Assembly (NCBI RefSeq): GCF_051045985.1
Contig: NZ_CP157350.1
Coordinates: forward strand, 372,001-436,000
From: Scardovia wiggsiae
Lineage (GTDB): Bacteria > Actinomycetota > Actinomycetes > Actinomycetales > Bifidobacteriaceae
Direction of reading: 5' to 3'
DNA length: 64,000 nt
Each line of letters starts with the position of its first letter. Within the stretch, counting starts at the first letter, position 1. The notes beneath the pieces are model-generated. The model saw only the letters and a program-made list of their open reading frames with translations, did no database searches and was not told the origin of the DNA. Shown piece by piece: positions 41,575 through 48,857 of this stretch. The position numbers and the translations under genes were made by a program.

Positions 41575-43479
41575 TTACAGGCTGAAAGTGAGACGCCGCA
41601 TAGCCGCTTCAGCAGCCAAACGCGGGTCCTGGGTACTAATGTTCTGTGTTACCGATACTGGGCTGTTAGCGGGCGCTATACGAGCTCCTAGCATGCTCCC
41701 AGCCTGGTAAGAGGGAGCAGACAAGGCGGGAGAGTCAAACAGTGTTTGGATCTTACCCGCATAAGACAGGACATGAGGTTTGACCTGCTGGTCGAACGTA
41801 TCCTCCATACCCGTATCCAGGCCGCCAATAATAGCCTGACCGTTCTTCACGAGCAGCGTCCTATCGTATTCGATAGGGCCCTTATGCCCCTGGATCCAAC
41901 CGGCCAAACCGTTAATCCACTTGCCAGGACCGTTATCCCACAACCATTTCATACCATTCCACAATCCGGTAATGATACTTTTACCAATGTTGTACAGGAT
42001 TTTCCCAGCATCACCGAACGCGCGCGCAATATTACCGGGCAGAGAGCGGAAGAAATTAATAATATTATCCCACCCATGCCTAATACCGTTACCAATATTA
42101 TTGAAGAACGGTCCCAGTGTGCGCCCGAGACTATTCCACATGTTGCCGAAAATGCCTTTAATAGCAGTAACAGCGGTATTAAAGATACCTTGGACTGCAT
42201 GCCAGAAGGCAATAATCGTGCTTTTGACTGCGTCCCAGATACCGGTGAAGATCTGTTTGATACCCTCCCAAGCAAGCTTCCAATCTCCCGTAAATACGCC
42301 GCGGATAAAATTAATTATCCCCGTCAACGTAGTAATAAACCCCTTAAACAAGCCTACAAGATCCATCACGATAGGCACGACCGCAGTCAATACGGCTTGG
42401 GCGATACTCATCACTACCGGCAGTAGAGCTTTAATCGCAGCCATAAGCGGAGGAATAATCTCCTTAGCCATCTGCTGCAAGGGAGGCCACACCTGTTGAA
42501 ACAGTTTCACCAGATACTGACCGAGCTGCTGGAGTATAGGCATCGCCTGTTCGATAAACCCGCCCAACTGGGTCCCCATATCGGCAATCATTTTGCCCAC
42601 CTGTTCGGTAAACTCCCCAACAGCAGGATTCTGCAGCCATTTGATAAACTGGCTGAACGCGGGCGAAACCGTATTCGTAATAAAGTTTGACAGCCCAGTG
42701 AAGATAGGGATAAGAGCCTGCCCCAACTGGATTTTCAGCCCATCGAAAGCTACCTGGGTGCCGCGGAGCGCAGCCCTATAATTACCCCACTTCTTGATAC
42801 TATTATCGTCCAGAGTAATGCCCAGACTTTTAGCTTTCTTCTCCAGCTCACTGATACCTGCACTGCCCTTATTAAGGAAGGGGAGCATGGCCGTACCAGA
42901 TTTGCCAAACAGTTGGATAGCTAAAGCGGTTTTCTGCGGACCGTCAGCCATGTTCTTAAACTTGTCAGCAACCTGAGGCAGCAGGACACTCATGCTCTTC
43001 ATATTCCCGTGAGTGTCTTTAATAGTTGTACCTAACAGTTTCTGCATCGATGCAGTAGCCTTCGCATCACCGTTCGTCGCAGACAGTTTCTTCGAAAAGA
43101 TTGTCAGGCTTGCCCCAGCTTTACTGGTATCCATGCCTGCCAGGCGCATAGCACCAGACAGTTCACTCACTTCAGCCGCACTGCCACCGATAATCCTTTT
43201 CAGACTGTTGACACTGGCGGCCGTATTATTGAAAGCGTCTACGGAGGATTTAGCGAATTTAGTGATACCAGCCACAGACAGGGCAGCGGTAACCGGGGCG
43301 GCGAACTTTTTCACTGCTCCCAGCATCTTCTGGCCAAGCCCGCCGCCCATACTGCTGCCGGCTTTCTCACCGGATTTTTGTGCGGCTGGCACAATCTGCT
43401 TGCTAATCTGGCTTTCCGCGTTCGGAGTGGCCGCGATAAGCTCATAATATGCGGTAGCCAGCTTCTTCCCAGCACCCAT
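41575..43479 (-). CDS. Tail tape measure protein
   Basis: 634 residues from ATG 43479 behind GGAGGGTG (an open frame reaches 43491). Long helical protein with hydrophobic segments (VMSIAQAVLTAVVPIVMDLV, GFITTLTGIINFIRGVF) and tryptophan repeats (LWNGMKWLWDNGPGKWI), all typical of tape measures, whose length sets tail length (about 0.15 nm per residue would give a tail near 95 nm, an estimate from the family). It precedes Dit and follows the tail chaperones. Confidence 0.92.
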   Translation of the reverse strand: MGAGKKLATAYYELIAATPNAESQISKQIVPAAQKSGEKAGSSMGGGLGQKMLGAVKKFAAPVTAALSVAGITKFAKSSVDAFNNTAASVNSLKRIIGGSAAEVSELSGAMRLAGMDTSKAGASLTIFSKKLSATNGDAKATASMQKLLGTTIKDTHGNMKSMSVLLPQVADKFKNMADGPQKTALAIQLFGKSGTAMLPFLNKGSAGISELEKKAKSLGITLDDNSIKKWGNYRAALRGTQVAFDGLKIQLGQALIPIFTGLSNFITNTVSPAFSQFIKWLQNPAVGEFTEQVGKMIADMGTQLGGFIEQAMPILQQLGQYLVKLFQQVWPPLQQMAKEIIPPLMAAIKALLPVVMSIAQAVLTAVVPIVMDLVGLFKGFITTLTGIINFIRGVFTGDWKLAWEGIKQIFTGIWDAVKSTIIAFWHAVQGIFNTAVTAIKGIFGNMWNSLGRTLGPFFNNIGNGIRHGWDNIINFFRSLPGNIARAFGDAGKILYNIGKSIITGLWNGMKWLWDNGPGKWINGLAGWIQGHKGPIEYDRTLLVKNGQAIIGGLDTGMEDTFDQQVKPHVLSYAGKIQTLFDSPALSAPSYQAGSMLGARIAPANSPVSVTQNISTQDPRLAAEAAMRRLTFSL

Positions 43480-43508
43480 CACACCCTCCACTCTCTACTT
43501 TTATCCTG

Positions 43509-43898
43509 TTATTTCCAGCCGATACGCTTATTCAGCTCTGCGATAGACAGCCGTTCGGGCTTATGCTGGAGATCTATCAGGCTGTTTTTACTGTTTTTAC
43601 TGTCTGTAAGGTCTAAAAGGTCGGGTTTTTGTCCGGAAAAACCGGCGGAAAATAACCGTATTTCGTTAATTTGCTGTGCTGAGAGCACGTGGGAGAACCG
43701 GATATTATTGCTCCAGCCGGCCATAGCGCTCATCAAAGCGCTGTCAACGGGCATGTAGGTGATAAAATCGCGTAATTCTACCCAATCTAGCTCGCTTGTT
43801 CCCAAGTTTTTGAGGTGGTAGCCGGCATGGAGCAGGTCGTGGTTTAGTGGGCCTCTGTAGTCTCTGATGATTTTACAGAGGCCGACGATTCCCCCATA
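43509..43898 (-). CDS. Tail assembly chaperone, -1 frameshift extension (GT part)
   Basis: This frame is open on the minus strand from 43898 but has no good start in its first part; a TTG at 43805 is weak. Read from 43898 it gives GLCKIIRDYRGPLNHDLLHA, then LGTSELDWVELRDFITYMPV, then DSALMSAM, the characteristic GT motif of siphovirus tail chaperones. It overlaps the end of the G gene in the -1 frame, so the product is probably a G-GT fusion made by ribosomal slippage. Candidate slip sites are GGGGGAA (43889-43895) and TGTAAAA (43871-43877). It helps wind tail protein onto the tape measure. Confidence 0.8.
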   Translation of the reverse strand, partial: YGGIVGLCKIIRDYRGPLNHDLLHAGYHLKNLGTSELDWVELRDFITYMPVDSALMSAMAGWSNNIRFSHVLSAQQINEIRLFSAGFSGQKPDLLDLTDSKNSKNSLIDLQHKPERLSIAELNKRIGWK

Positions 43899-44188
43899 TC
43901 AATCCCTGAAGCCTCCTGCCAAGCTGCAAACCAGTCCAGCATTTGGTTGGTGTCCTGGAATTTGTCTATCAGATGCGCGTCCGGAGCAACCGCAGTAAGA
44001 AATTTATCCAGGAACGTGATAACAGTAGAAATATTATCGTCGTCTACTGTCTCCACAATGCGGATAAGCGAGGGCGGCAGATAGCTGAGCAGGGGGACTG
44101 AATACTGTTTACTACTGCCGGGGAAAGCAAAGTAGAACCGGTTTTCTTTACGGGTTGCTTTTGATGCGGGAATTTTGTATACCGTCAT
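43844..44188 (-). CDS. Tail assembly chaperone (G part)
   Basis: 114 residues between the major tail protein and the tape measure, the usual place for gpG. It contains SVPLLSYLPPSLIRIVETVD and the Asp/Glu-rich end SGIDMGESSASVKSSETTEA. In-frame reading stops at 43844; -1 slippage before the stop would add the GT segment. Both forms are needed in the well-studied phages. Confidence 0.85.
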   Translation of the reverse strand: MTVYKIPASKATRKENRFYFAFPGSSKQYSVPLLSYLPPSLIRIVETVDDDNISTVITFLDKFLTAVAPDAHLIDKFQDTNQMLDWFAAWQEASGIDMGESSASVKSSETTEAH

Positions 44189-44240
44189 ATTTTACGTCTC
44201 CTAAAATCTAGTGAATGCGTCTCTTAAATATGTTTAATAG

Positions 44241-44293
44241 TTCCTCGCTCTGGTTGTGCTGGGAGACGCTACCAGCACAACCAGAGCGAGGAA
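44241..44293 (-). terminator. 22-bp perfect hairpin after the major tail gene
   Basis: TTCCTCGCTCTGGTTGTGCT and two more bases (44241-44262) pair exactly with 44272-44293, loop 9 bases. On the minus strand it begins 10 bases after the tail-protein stop and has no T-run. It probably protects the abundant tail mRNA from 3' decay or lowers read-through to the chaperones. Confidence 0.7.
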
Positions 44294-44302
44294 GAACTGC
44301 AA

Positions 44303-44881
44303 TTAGGCGGCGGTTTTCCTGCCGTCGTCCCAATACTCGTGGAAGTATGATCCGTTTTCGTCGGGGAAAGCAGTGAATGTGACCTTGCGGACCATGGTCT
44401 CTGCATCTTTGGCTGTGTATTTTTCACGGCTGGAGATCTGTACGTCATGGAAGACGAGACGTCCGCGAATATCCCCATCAACCATTTCAATGACCAGGAT
44501 CCTGTGCGGCCCCATTTCGATAACACCATCAAGCTCAATCTGATTGCCATGCTCGGTAGTGGCTTTGGTGCTTTTGACATGCCCGTCACCGTAGATTGCT
44601 TTCTGCACAACTGGATTCAGATATTCGAGGAAAGCAAAGTTGATGGTGACTTCAGTGCTTTTCTTGACTATGCGTACAGTGTTACCGCCCCATGCTTTGA
44701 TGGTGTCGGTGTCTACGCTTTCGTTGCGTTCTACTCCGTCTGAGGAGACGTATCCGGCACGCTGAAATGCTTCTGGCAGGGCGGTTGCTACGTCCGTGGG
44801 CTCGGTGGCACCGAGCGGGGCGAGAGCTACGCCGCCGGTGACGGTGTCTGAGGCGACGAGGATATTGCTTTTATTAACCAT
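44303..44881 (-). CDS. Major tail protein
   Basis: 192 residues. MVNKSNILVASDTVTGGVAL, then NGDG-like and VTINFAFLEYLN segments, and the C-terminal KVTFTAFPDENGSYFHEYWD match siphovirus major tail (tube) subunits. Its size, its place before the chaperone genes, a strong SD and the stable hairpin behind it suit a highly expressed structural protein. Confidence 0.85.
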   Translation of the reverse strand: MVNKSNILVASDTVTGGVALAPLGATEPTDVATALPEAFQRAGYVSSDGVERNESVDTDTIKAWGGNTVRIVKKSTEVTINFAFLEYLNPVVQKAIYGDGHVKSTKATTEHGNQIELDGVIEMGPHRILVIEMVDGDIRGRLVFHDVQISSREKYTAKDAETMVRKVTFTAFPDENGSYFHEYWDDGRKTAA

Positions 44882-44938
44882 GTGATAGGCCTTTCTTCAT
44901 TAAAAAAGCCCTACCAGATGGTAGGGCAGTAATCTTTT

Positions 44939-45352
44939 TTAGATTTCAATGATTTTGTTGCGTGAACGTATGTGTATTGTTGTAGAGTATCGGGCGTATA
45001 GCGGGTAGTCCGGGTGGGGATCATTGCCGCTGCCTCCAGTCTGTTCTCCGTAGAAGAGAAGACCGCGGGAATCCAGGAGGATACTTGTTGCGATAGCAAG
45101 CAAGTATTGTGCTCTAGATTCTGTGGCCGCCCAACCTTCCACGGTCAACAGCCACGATGTGGTTTTTATGGTTTCCCGTGTGGGTGTGGTAGCCATGATG
45201 CGGATAAATTCTCCGGTCGGCTTACCGTTAGAACTGCGGGGGATTTTTGTTCCCACTTTTACCGTCTGTAGATCTGTGTCCCGATGCATGATTCCGGTAA
45301 GCAGGTCAATGGCCTGCTGTTCAACATCACGGGGGACGGACAGTTGAGTCAT
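44939..45352 (-). CDS. Phage tail terminator/completion protein (putative)
   Basis: 137 residues from ATG 45352 behind GGAGGCAG; the frame extends to 45382. Motif-poor, but SVPRDVEQQAIDLLTGIMHR plus SWLLTVEGWAATESRAQYLL resemble head-tail connector or tail-completion proteins of HK97-type phages. It is the last gene before the major tail protein, where the tail terminator is expected. Confidence 0.6.
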   Translation of the reverse strand: MTQLSVPRDVEQQAIDLLTGIMHRDTDLQTVKVGTKIPRSSNGKPTGEFIRIMATTPTRETIKTTSWLLTVEGWAATESRAQYLLAIATSILLDSRGLLFYGEQTGGSGNDPHPDYPLYARYSTTIHIRSRNKIIEI

Positions 45353-45612
45353 TCTTCTGCCTCCAGAGCGCGTGTAAGGCACCTATCACGGGCTTCCGCC
45401 TTCTGGGCGTCACGAGTATACGTGTTCACCACATAGCGGGCTCTGGAGCCGTTGGAAACGTCTTGTATCCTGTACCCGTCAGACAGGCCAGCAGCACTAT
45501 TGGCTCTATCTGCGATACCCTGGGCCAGACGGCGTAGGGCTGCGTTAACCTCCGGGTCGTTACGTAGTTCGCCGAATGCCGCGTAATCGAATTCAAGCCG
45601 TGCTTTACCCAT
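45349..45612 (-). CDS. Phage head-tail joining protein (HK97 gp10-like, putative)
   Basis: 87 residues: EFDYAAFGELRNDPEVNAAL, then RRLAQGIADRANS and a basic end. The small size and order (connector, stopper, gp10-like, terminator) suit the neck module. Stop overlaps the next gene by 4 bases. Weakly recognised. Confidence 0.6.
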   Translation of the reverse strand: MGKARLEFDYAAFGELRNDPEVNAALRRLAQGIADRANSAAGLSDGYRIQDVSNGSRARYVVNTYTRDAQKAEARDRCLTRALEAEE

Positions 45613-45943
45613 TCCACTCCTTCACTAAAGCCATATCGTAGGGGATTAAACCCAGCGGGTCGGCCACATGTTGGACTGCCCCTACAACCTGTAGCTCCTG
45701 CCCCATATAGCGGATTCTCGCGTTATCCTGCAAAGGACTGTTGAATGGCATGTACAGAGTGTACTGGTATTCGACACCCAGCCGGTTATCGTTACTGCTG
45801 CCGGTTTGTGGGGATTGCATGTCACAACCTGTAACCTGCTGCCATTCGTCCGGCCACTGGAGGACAGGGGAACCATGATCTTCACCGTAAACTGGGTTTT
45901 TGTAGTCTATAGTGAGATGTCCAAAGATACCGAGACTGTTCAC
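45605..45943 (-). CDS. Phage head closure protein (putative)
   Basis: 112 residues from GTG 45943, which overlaps the upstream TGA as GTGA behind AGGGGG; a longer frame to 45988 would overlap the connector gene by 49 bases. The beta-rich text YQYTLYMPFNSPLQDNARIRYMGQELQVVGAVQHVAD is typical of head closure (stopper) proteins that gate the portal channel. Confidence 0.65.
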   Translation of the reverse strand: MNSLGIFGHLTIDYKNPVYGEDHGSPVLQWPDEWQQVTGCDMQSPQTGSSNDNRLGVEYQYTLYMPFNSPLQDNARIRYMGQELQVVGAVQHVADPLGLIPYDMALVKEWNG

Positions 45944-46485
45944 GCCCGGCCCCCTGTCAGACTGTATTTGTGTATAGTGTCTGTCCATTTCTGGGTGACG
46001 CCCACCGTGCTTGCCGCACCGAAAGTGATGCTCCTGCCGCCTACACTGTAGTTACTGATACCGGTAAGCGTCCTATATTGGGCTTCTGCTTGCTCCAGTA
46101 CAGCGTCCTGCATATCTCCAGGAAGATCCTTGTACCCGTGCGAACAAGTGACAGTAATGTTGCTGAGGCTGTCCGGCCACGTCCTGTAGTTTGTGCGTCT
46201 GAGGATCCCTGCTCTTGGATCTACCATGAAATCGGTTACCGGTTTACCGTCAACCTGGACTGTGACCGCCCCCATGATGTGCATGTAGGGTAGGAGGAGT
46301 GTTTCGCGTCCGGCCCCATTAAGAGTAACCGTGTCATTCTCCACATAATGGGGGTCCCAGCCGATAAGACCGATAAGCCGGTCCGAAGCCCGCCGCAGGG
46401 CAAGGGCAAGCTTCGGATCCTGCTCACTATCCCCTATAAGGGTTTGGAGGTCTGACAGGCTTGCGCAATACTGGTTTTCAGACAT
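45940..46485 (-). CDS. Phage head-tail adaptor/connector protein
   Basis: 181 residues. The N-terminal helical part SLSDLQTLIGDSEQDPKLAL, ALRRASDRLIGLIGWDP and the later MQDAVLEQAEAQYR fit the gp6/HK97-like connector family, a ring attached beneath the portal. It lies right after the capsid block. Confidence 0.75.
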   Translation of the reverse strand: MSENQYCASLSDLQTLIGDSEQDPKLALALRRASDRLIGLIGWDPHYVENDTVTLNGAGRETLLLPYMHIMGAVTVQVDGKPVTDFMVDPRAGILRRTNYRTWPDSLSNITVTCSHGYKDLPGDMQDAVLEQAEAQYRTLTGISNYSVGGRSITFGAASTVGVTQKWTDTIHKYSLTGGRA

Positions 46486-46503
46486 AACAAGCCTCCTTAC
46501 CGA

Positions 46504-46719
46504 TTAATCTTTGGTTTTCTTACCGGCCGACGGTTTCACAATATACGGGTTATCTTCCGTTACGAGAGTTTCCTTACCCGTATCTTTGCGTATAGCCGTG
46601 GTGGACGGTACCTGCTTCGTGATCAGCAGGTTACCGTCCTCGTCTATCAGCCTGGCACGGTAAGCGTCTGGCCGCGTGTAGCGAACGCTATCAATGATGA
46701 GCATCTCTTCTTCCATCAC
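46504..46719 (-). CDS. Small phage protein of the head module
   Basis: 71 residues (an ATG at 46716 is the better start codon, since 46719 is GTG). Beta-strand text LIIDSVRYTRPDAYRARLID and a Lys-rich end. Not recognised; located between the capsid gene and the connector, it may decorate the head or assist assembly. Confidence 0.6.
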   Translation of the reverse strand: MMEEEMLIIDSVRYTRPDAYRARLIDEDGNLLITKQVPSTTAIRKDTGKETLVTEDNPYIVKPSAGKKTKD

Positions 46720-46737
46720 ATTACCGTCCTCTACGTT

Positions 46738-47961
46738 TTAGCCCTGGGCGAGCTTAGCAACGCACAGTTGGGCCGGCTTGCGGATCATTTGCAATGCGCG
46801 CATTTCTGCCCTGATGTAGGACAGGTTGCGCTGCGCGTAATCCTTGTGCTGATTGAATACGGCGATATTGAGTGCTTCGTAGACGAGCAGCTGAATTACG
46901 CTGAAATCGCCGATGATGGCGGTTCCTTTTTCGAGGTAGGAGGATTCCAGGCGGGGGATTGACCATACGGTTGGGTCGCCGGAGGCGAAGGGGCCTGCTC
47001 CCAGATACCGGCCGTTCTTATCCTGCAGGAGGTCGAGAGCCTCGTTATCCTCAGGATTCATGACAACTGCCTGTGGAGTTGTACCGGACGTGGTAGACAG
47101 GAGGGTCTTTGCCTTACGCAGGGTAGTAGCGATATCTGTGTCAAATGCCTGGTTGAGGACGCCGGTAGTGTGCAGGATACCTGCAGGTTCGTCTGCAGAT
47201 CCGGACCCGTTAATCAGCGTTTTCTCGATTACGTCAAGCAGGTTAGCTTCAAGCTCCCCGTCGATGATGCCGACGAGTGCACCGTCGTCGGAGAGTTCCT
47301 GGTTCGTGATTTCCAAGCCATCTGCATAGGTAAACGCTTTAGCGTCTGCCGTAGCTGTGGTAAGGGTACTCAGTGGCTTAAGCCCGCCTTTAGCGTCCGT
47401 ACCAGTGGTTGTTTTTGCCTCGCCGGTGATGCTGGCATTGTTAGTGACTGCCTGGAGCTGACGGTACTGCAGCCATGGGCTGTTGGTTGTGCCCTGGTAG
47501 ATCAGGTCGAGGATCGTGCGCGGTTTACGGTATGTCAGATCATCGATACCTTCAACATATTCTGGGCGGGAGGCGCCGGGGATTCCGGTGTTGAGCGGAT
47601 CGGCTTTCAGTACGCGCTGGCCAGAAGCAACGTCCTTGACGGCGAAGTTGACGACACCGTTTTTGGATTCGAATCCGTGAGGGTGGTCTTCGCGGAAGCC
47701 GCGTACTTCGTCGGACTTGACGAACTTTTCGCCGATGGTGAACTTCCCTTCGAGCATGGTTGATGTTTCTCCTTCGTTATGGGTTGCTGCGCGGAGTGTG
47801 GCAGCGGTTTTCTTGGCTGAGCTCATTGCTGTTTTTAGCTGCTGGATCTGCCGGCTGATTTCTTCTGCGCGGCTGATTTCCTTTTCGGTAAGGTTGGTGC
47901 CTTTCTTTTCGAGGTTTTCCGCCTCAGCCACCAGTGCCTTGAGTGTTTCCTGACGATTCAT
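46738..47961 (-). CDS. Major capsid protein, HK97 family
   Basis: 407 residues. An N-terminal coiled-coil delta domain (LKALVAEAENLEKKGTNLTE, about 1-50) is followed from about 100 by the HK97 fold: TYRKPRTILDLIYQGTTNSP, DGLEITNQELSDD and the C-terminal FNQHKDYAQRNLSYIRAEMR. The delta domain acts as a built-in scaffold removed by the protease encoded just upstream. Start overlaps the protease stop (TGATG). Confidence 0.95.
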   Translation of the reverse strand: MNRQETLKALVAEAENLEKKGTNLTEKEISRAEEISRQIQQLKTAMSSAKKTAATLRAATHNEGETSTMLEGKFTIGEKFVKSDEVRGFREDHPHGFESKNGVVNFAVKDVASGQRVLKADPLNTGIPGASRPEYVEGIDDLTYRKPRTILDLIYQGTTNSPWLQYRQLQAVTNNASITGEAKTTTGTDAKGGLKPLSTLTTATADAKAFTYADGLEITNQELSDDGALVGIIDGELEANLLDVIEKTLINGSGSADEPAGILHTTGVLNQAFDTDIATTLRKAKTLLSTTSGTTPQAVVMNPEDNEALDLLQDKNGRYLGAGPFASGDPTVWSIPRLESSYLEKGTAIIGDFSVIQLLVYEALNIAVFNQHKDYAQRNLSYIRAEMRALQMIRKPAQLCVAKLAQG

Positions 47962-48761
47962 CAGATCGTCTCCTTTCCGGCTACGAGAGCCTTTATCAAC
48001 TGTGCGGCTAAGGCCTGCCGCTTTTTCTTCGCTGACTTCCCTTCCGAATCGTCTGGTGTTTCTTCATCGCCAGCGTTTCCTCCGGGAGTGTCTGTGGAAG
48101 TATCATCGTCGTCGCTCGTGTCGTTCTCATCTATGAATTGTGAGAGTTTGTCTACTGCCTGGTTGAGCAGATCGAGCGTGTCTTTGAGGTCGGTAAGATC
48201 CATATCATCATCTCCTTCTTCTGGATCTTCTTGCGGGTCTGCAGTATCCTGCGGGTCCGGTTCATCAGCTTTCACTGAGATAAGCTGCGTATCCGGATTC
48301 GCACCTTTAAGAGTGAGGGATACTTCAGCAAGCTGGAAGCGGCTGATGTGCGCATTATTGTCGTCGTCGTATTCGATGTCGTTTTCGTTGACGAACCCGC
48401 CGATGCTGAATTCATGGACCCTGCCAGTTTTCATCAACCGGTATGCCTGAACCGCGTTAGGATTGTCCATGTCCAGTTGGGCGTCTATCTGCAAACCGGT
48501 ATCAGTTTCTTGGCCTTGTGCTGCTCCGAGATGGGACCAGATGTCTTCCCACTCGTGATCCCACAGGACAGGCAGAGGAGAATCATCGGTGAAGGTTTTG
48601 AGGCTTTCTTCAAAAGCGCCTTTCTCGATGATTTGGCCTTGTGAATCTTTGGTGCCGAAGGTACTGACGATAGCGGTAAAGCTGCCCTCGCCGTCCGTTG
48701 TATCAACATCAGCTTTATAAGATACGCGCTTAAAGACGCGCTTAGGGGAGTGTCTGTTCAC
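47961..48761 (-). CDS. HK97-family prohead protease
   Basis: 266 residues from GTG 48761 behind AGAAAGGAC; an ATG at 48794 lies in the terminator stem and has no SD. Catalytic elements are visible: His in PVLWDHEWEDIW and Ser in HEFSIGGF. Beyond about residue 170 comes an acidic segment (EPDPQDTADPQEDPEEGDDD), a short coil (LTDLKDTLDLLNQAVDKLSQ) and another acidic stretch, a scaffold-like addition. It matures the prohead. Confidence 0.9.
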   Translation of the reverse strand: MNRHSPKRVFKRVSYKADVDTTDGEGSFTAIVSTFGTKDSQGQIIEKGAFEESLKTFTDDSPLPVLWDHEWEDIWSHLGAAQGQETDTGLQIDAQLDMDNPNAVQAYRLMKTGRVHEFSIGGFVNENDIEYDDDNNAHISRFQLAEVSLTLKGANPDTQLISVKADEPDPQDTADPQEDPEEGDDDMDLTDLKDTLDLLNQAVDKLSQFIDENDTSDDDDTSTDTPGGNAGDEETPDDSEGKSAKKKRQALAAQLIKALVAGKETI

Positions 48762-48793
48762 AGTATTTTGTCCTTTCTGCTCACTCCACGGCA

Positions 48794-48830
48794 TAAAAAA
48801 AGGGATAACACTATGTGGAGTGTTATCCCT
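48794..48830 (-). terminator. Intrinsic terminator inside the late operon
   Basis: On the minus strand AGGGATAACACT and AGTGTTATCCCT (48801-48830) form a 12-bp perfect stem with a 6-base loop and are followed by TTTTTTTATG. It lies between the portal and protease genes and would trim transcription of the head/tail genes unless antiterminated, or mark an internal control point. Confidence 0.8.
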
Positions 48831-48857
48831 GGGAAAATTTGAGAATAGGCGATGGGT

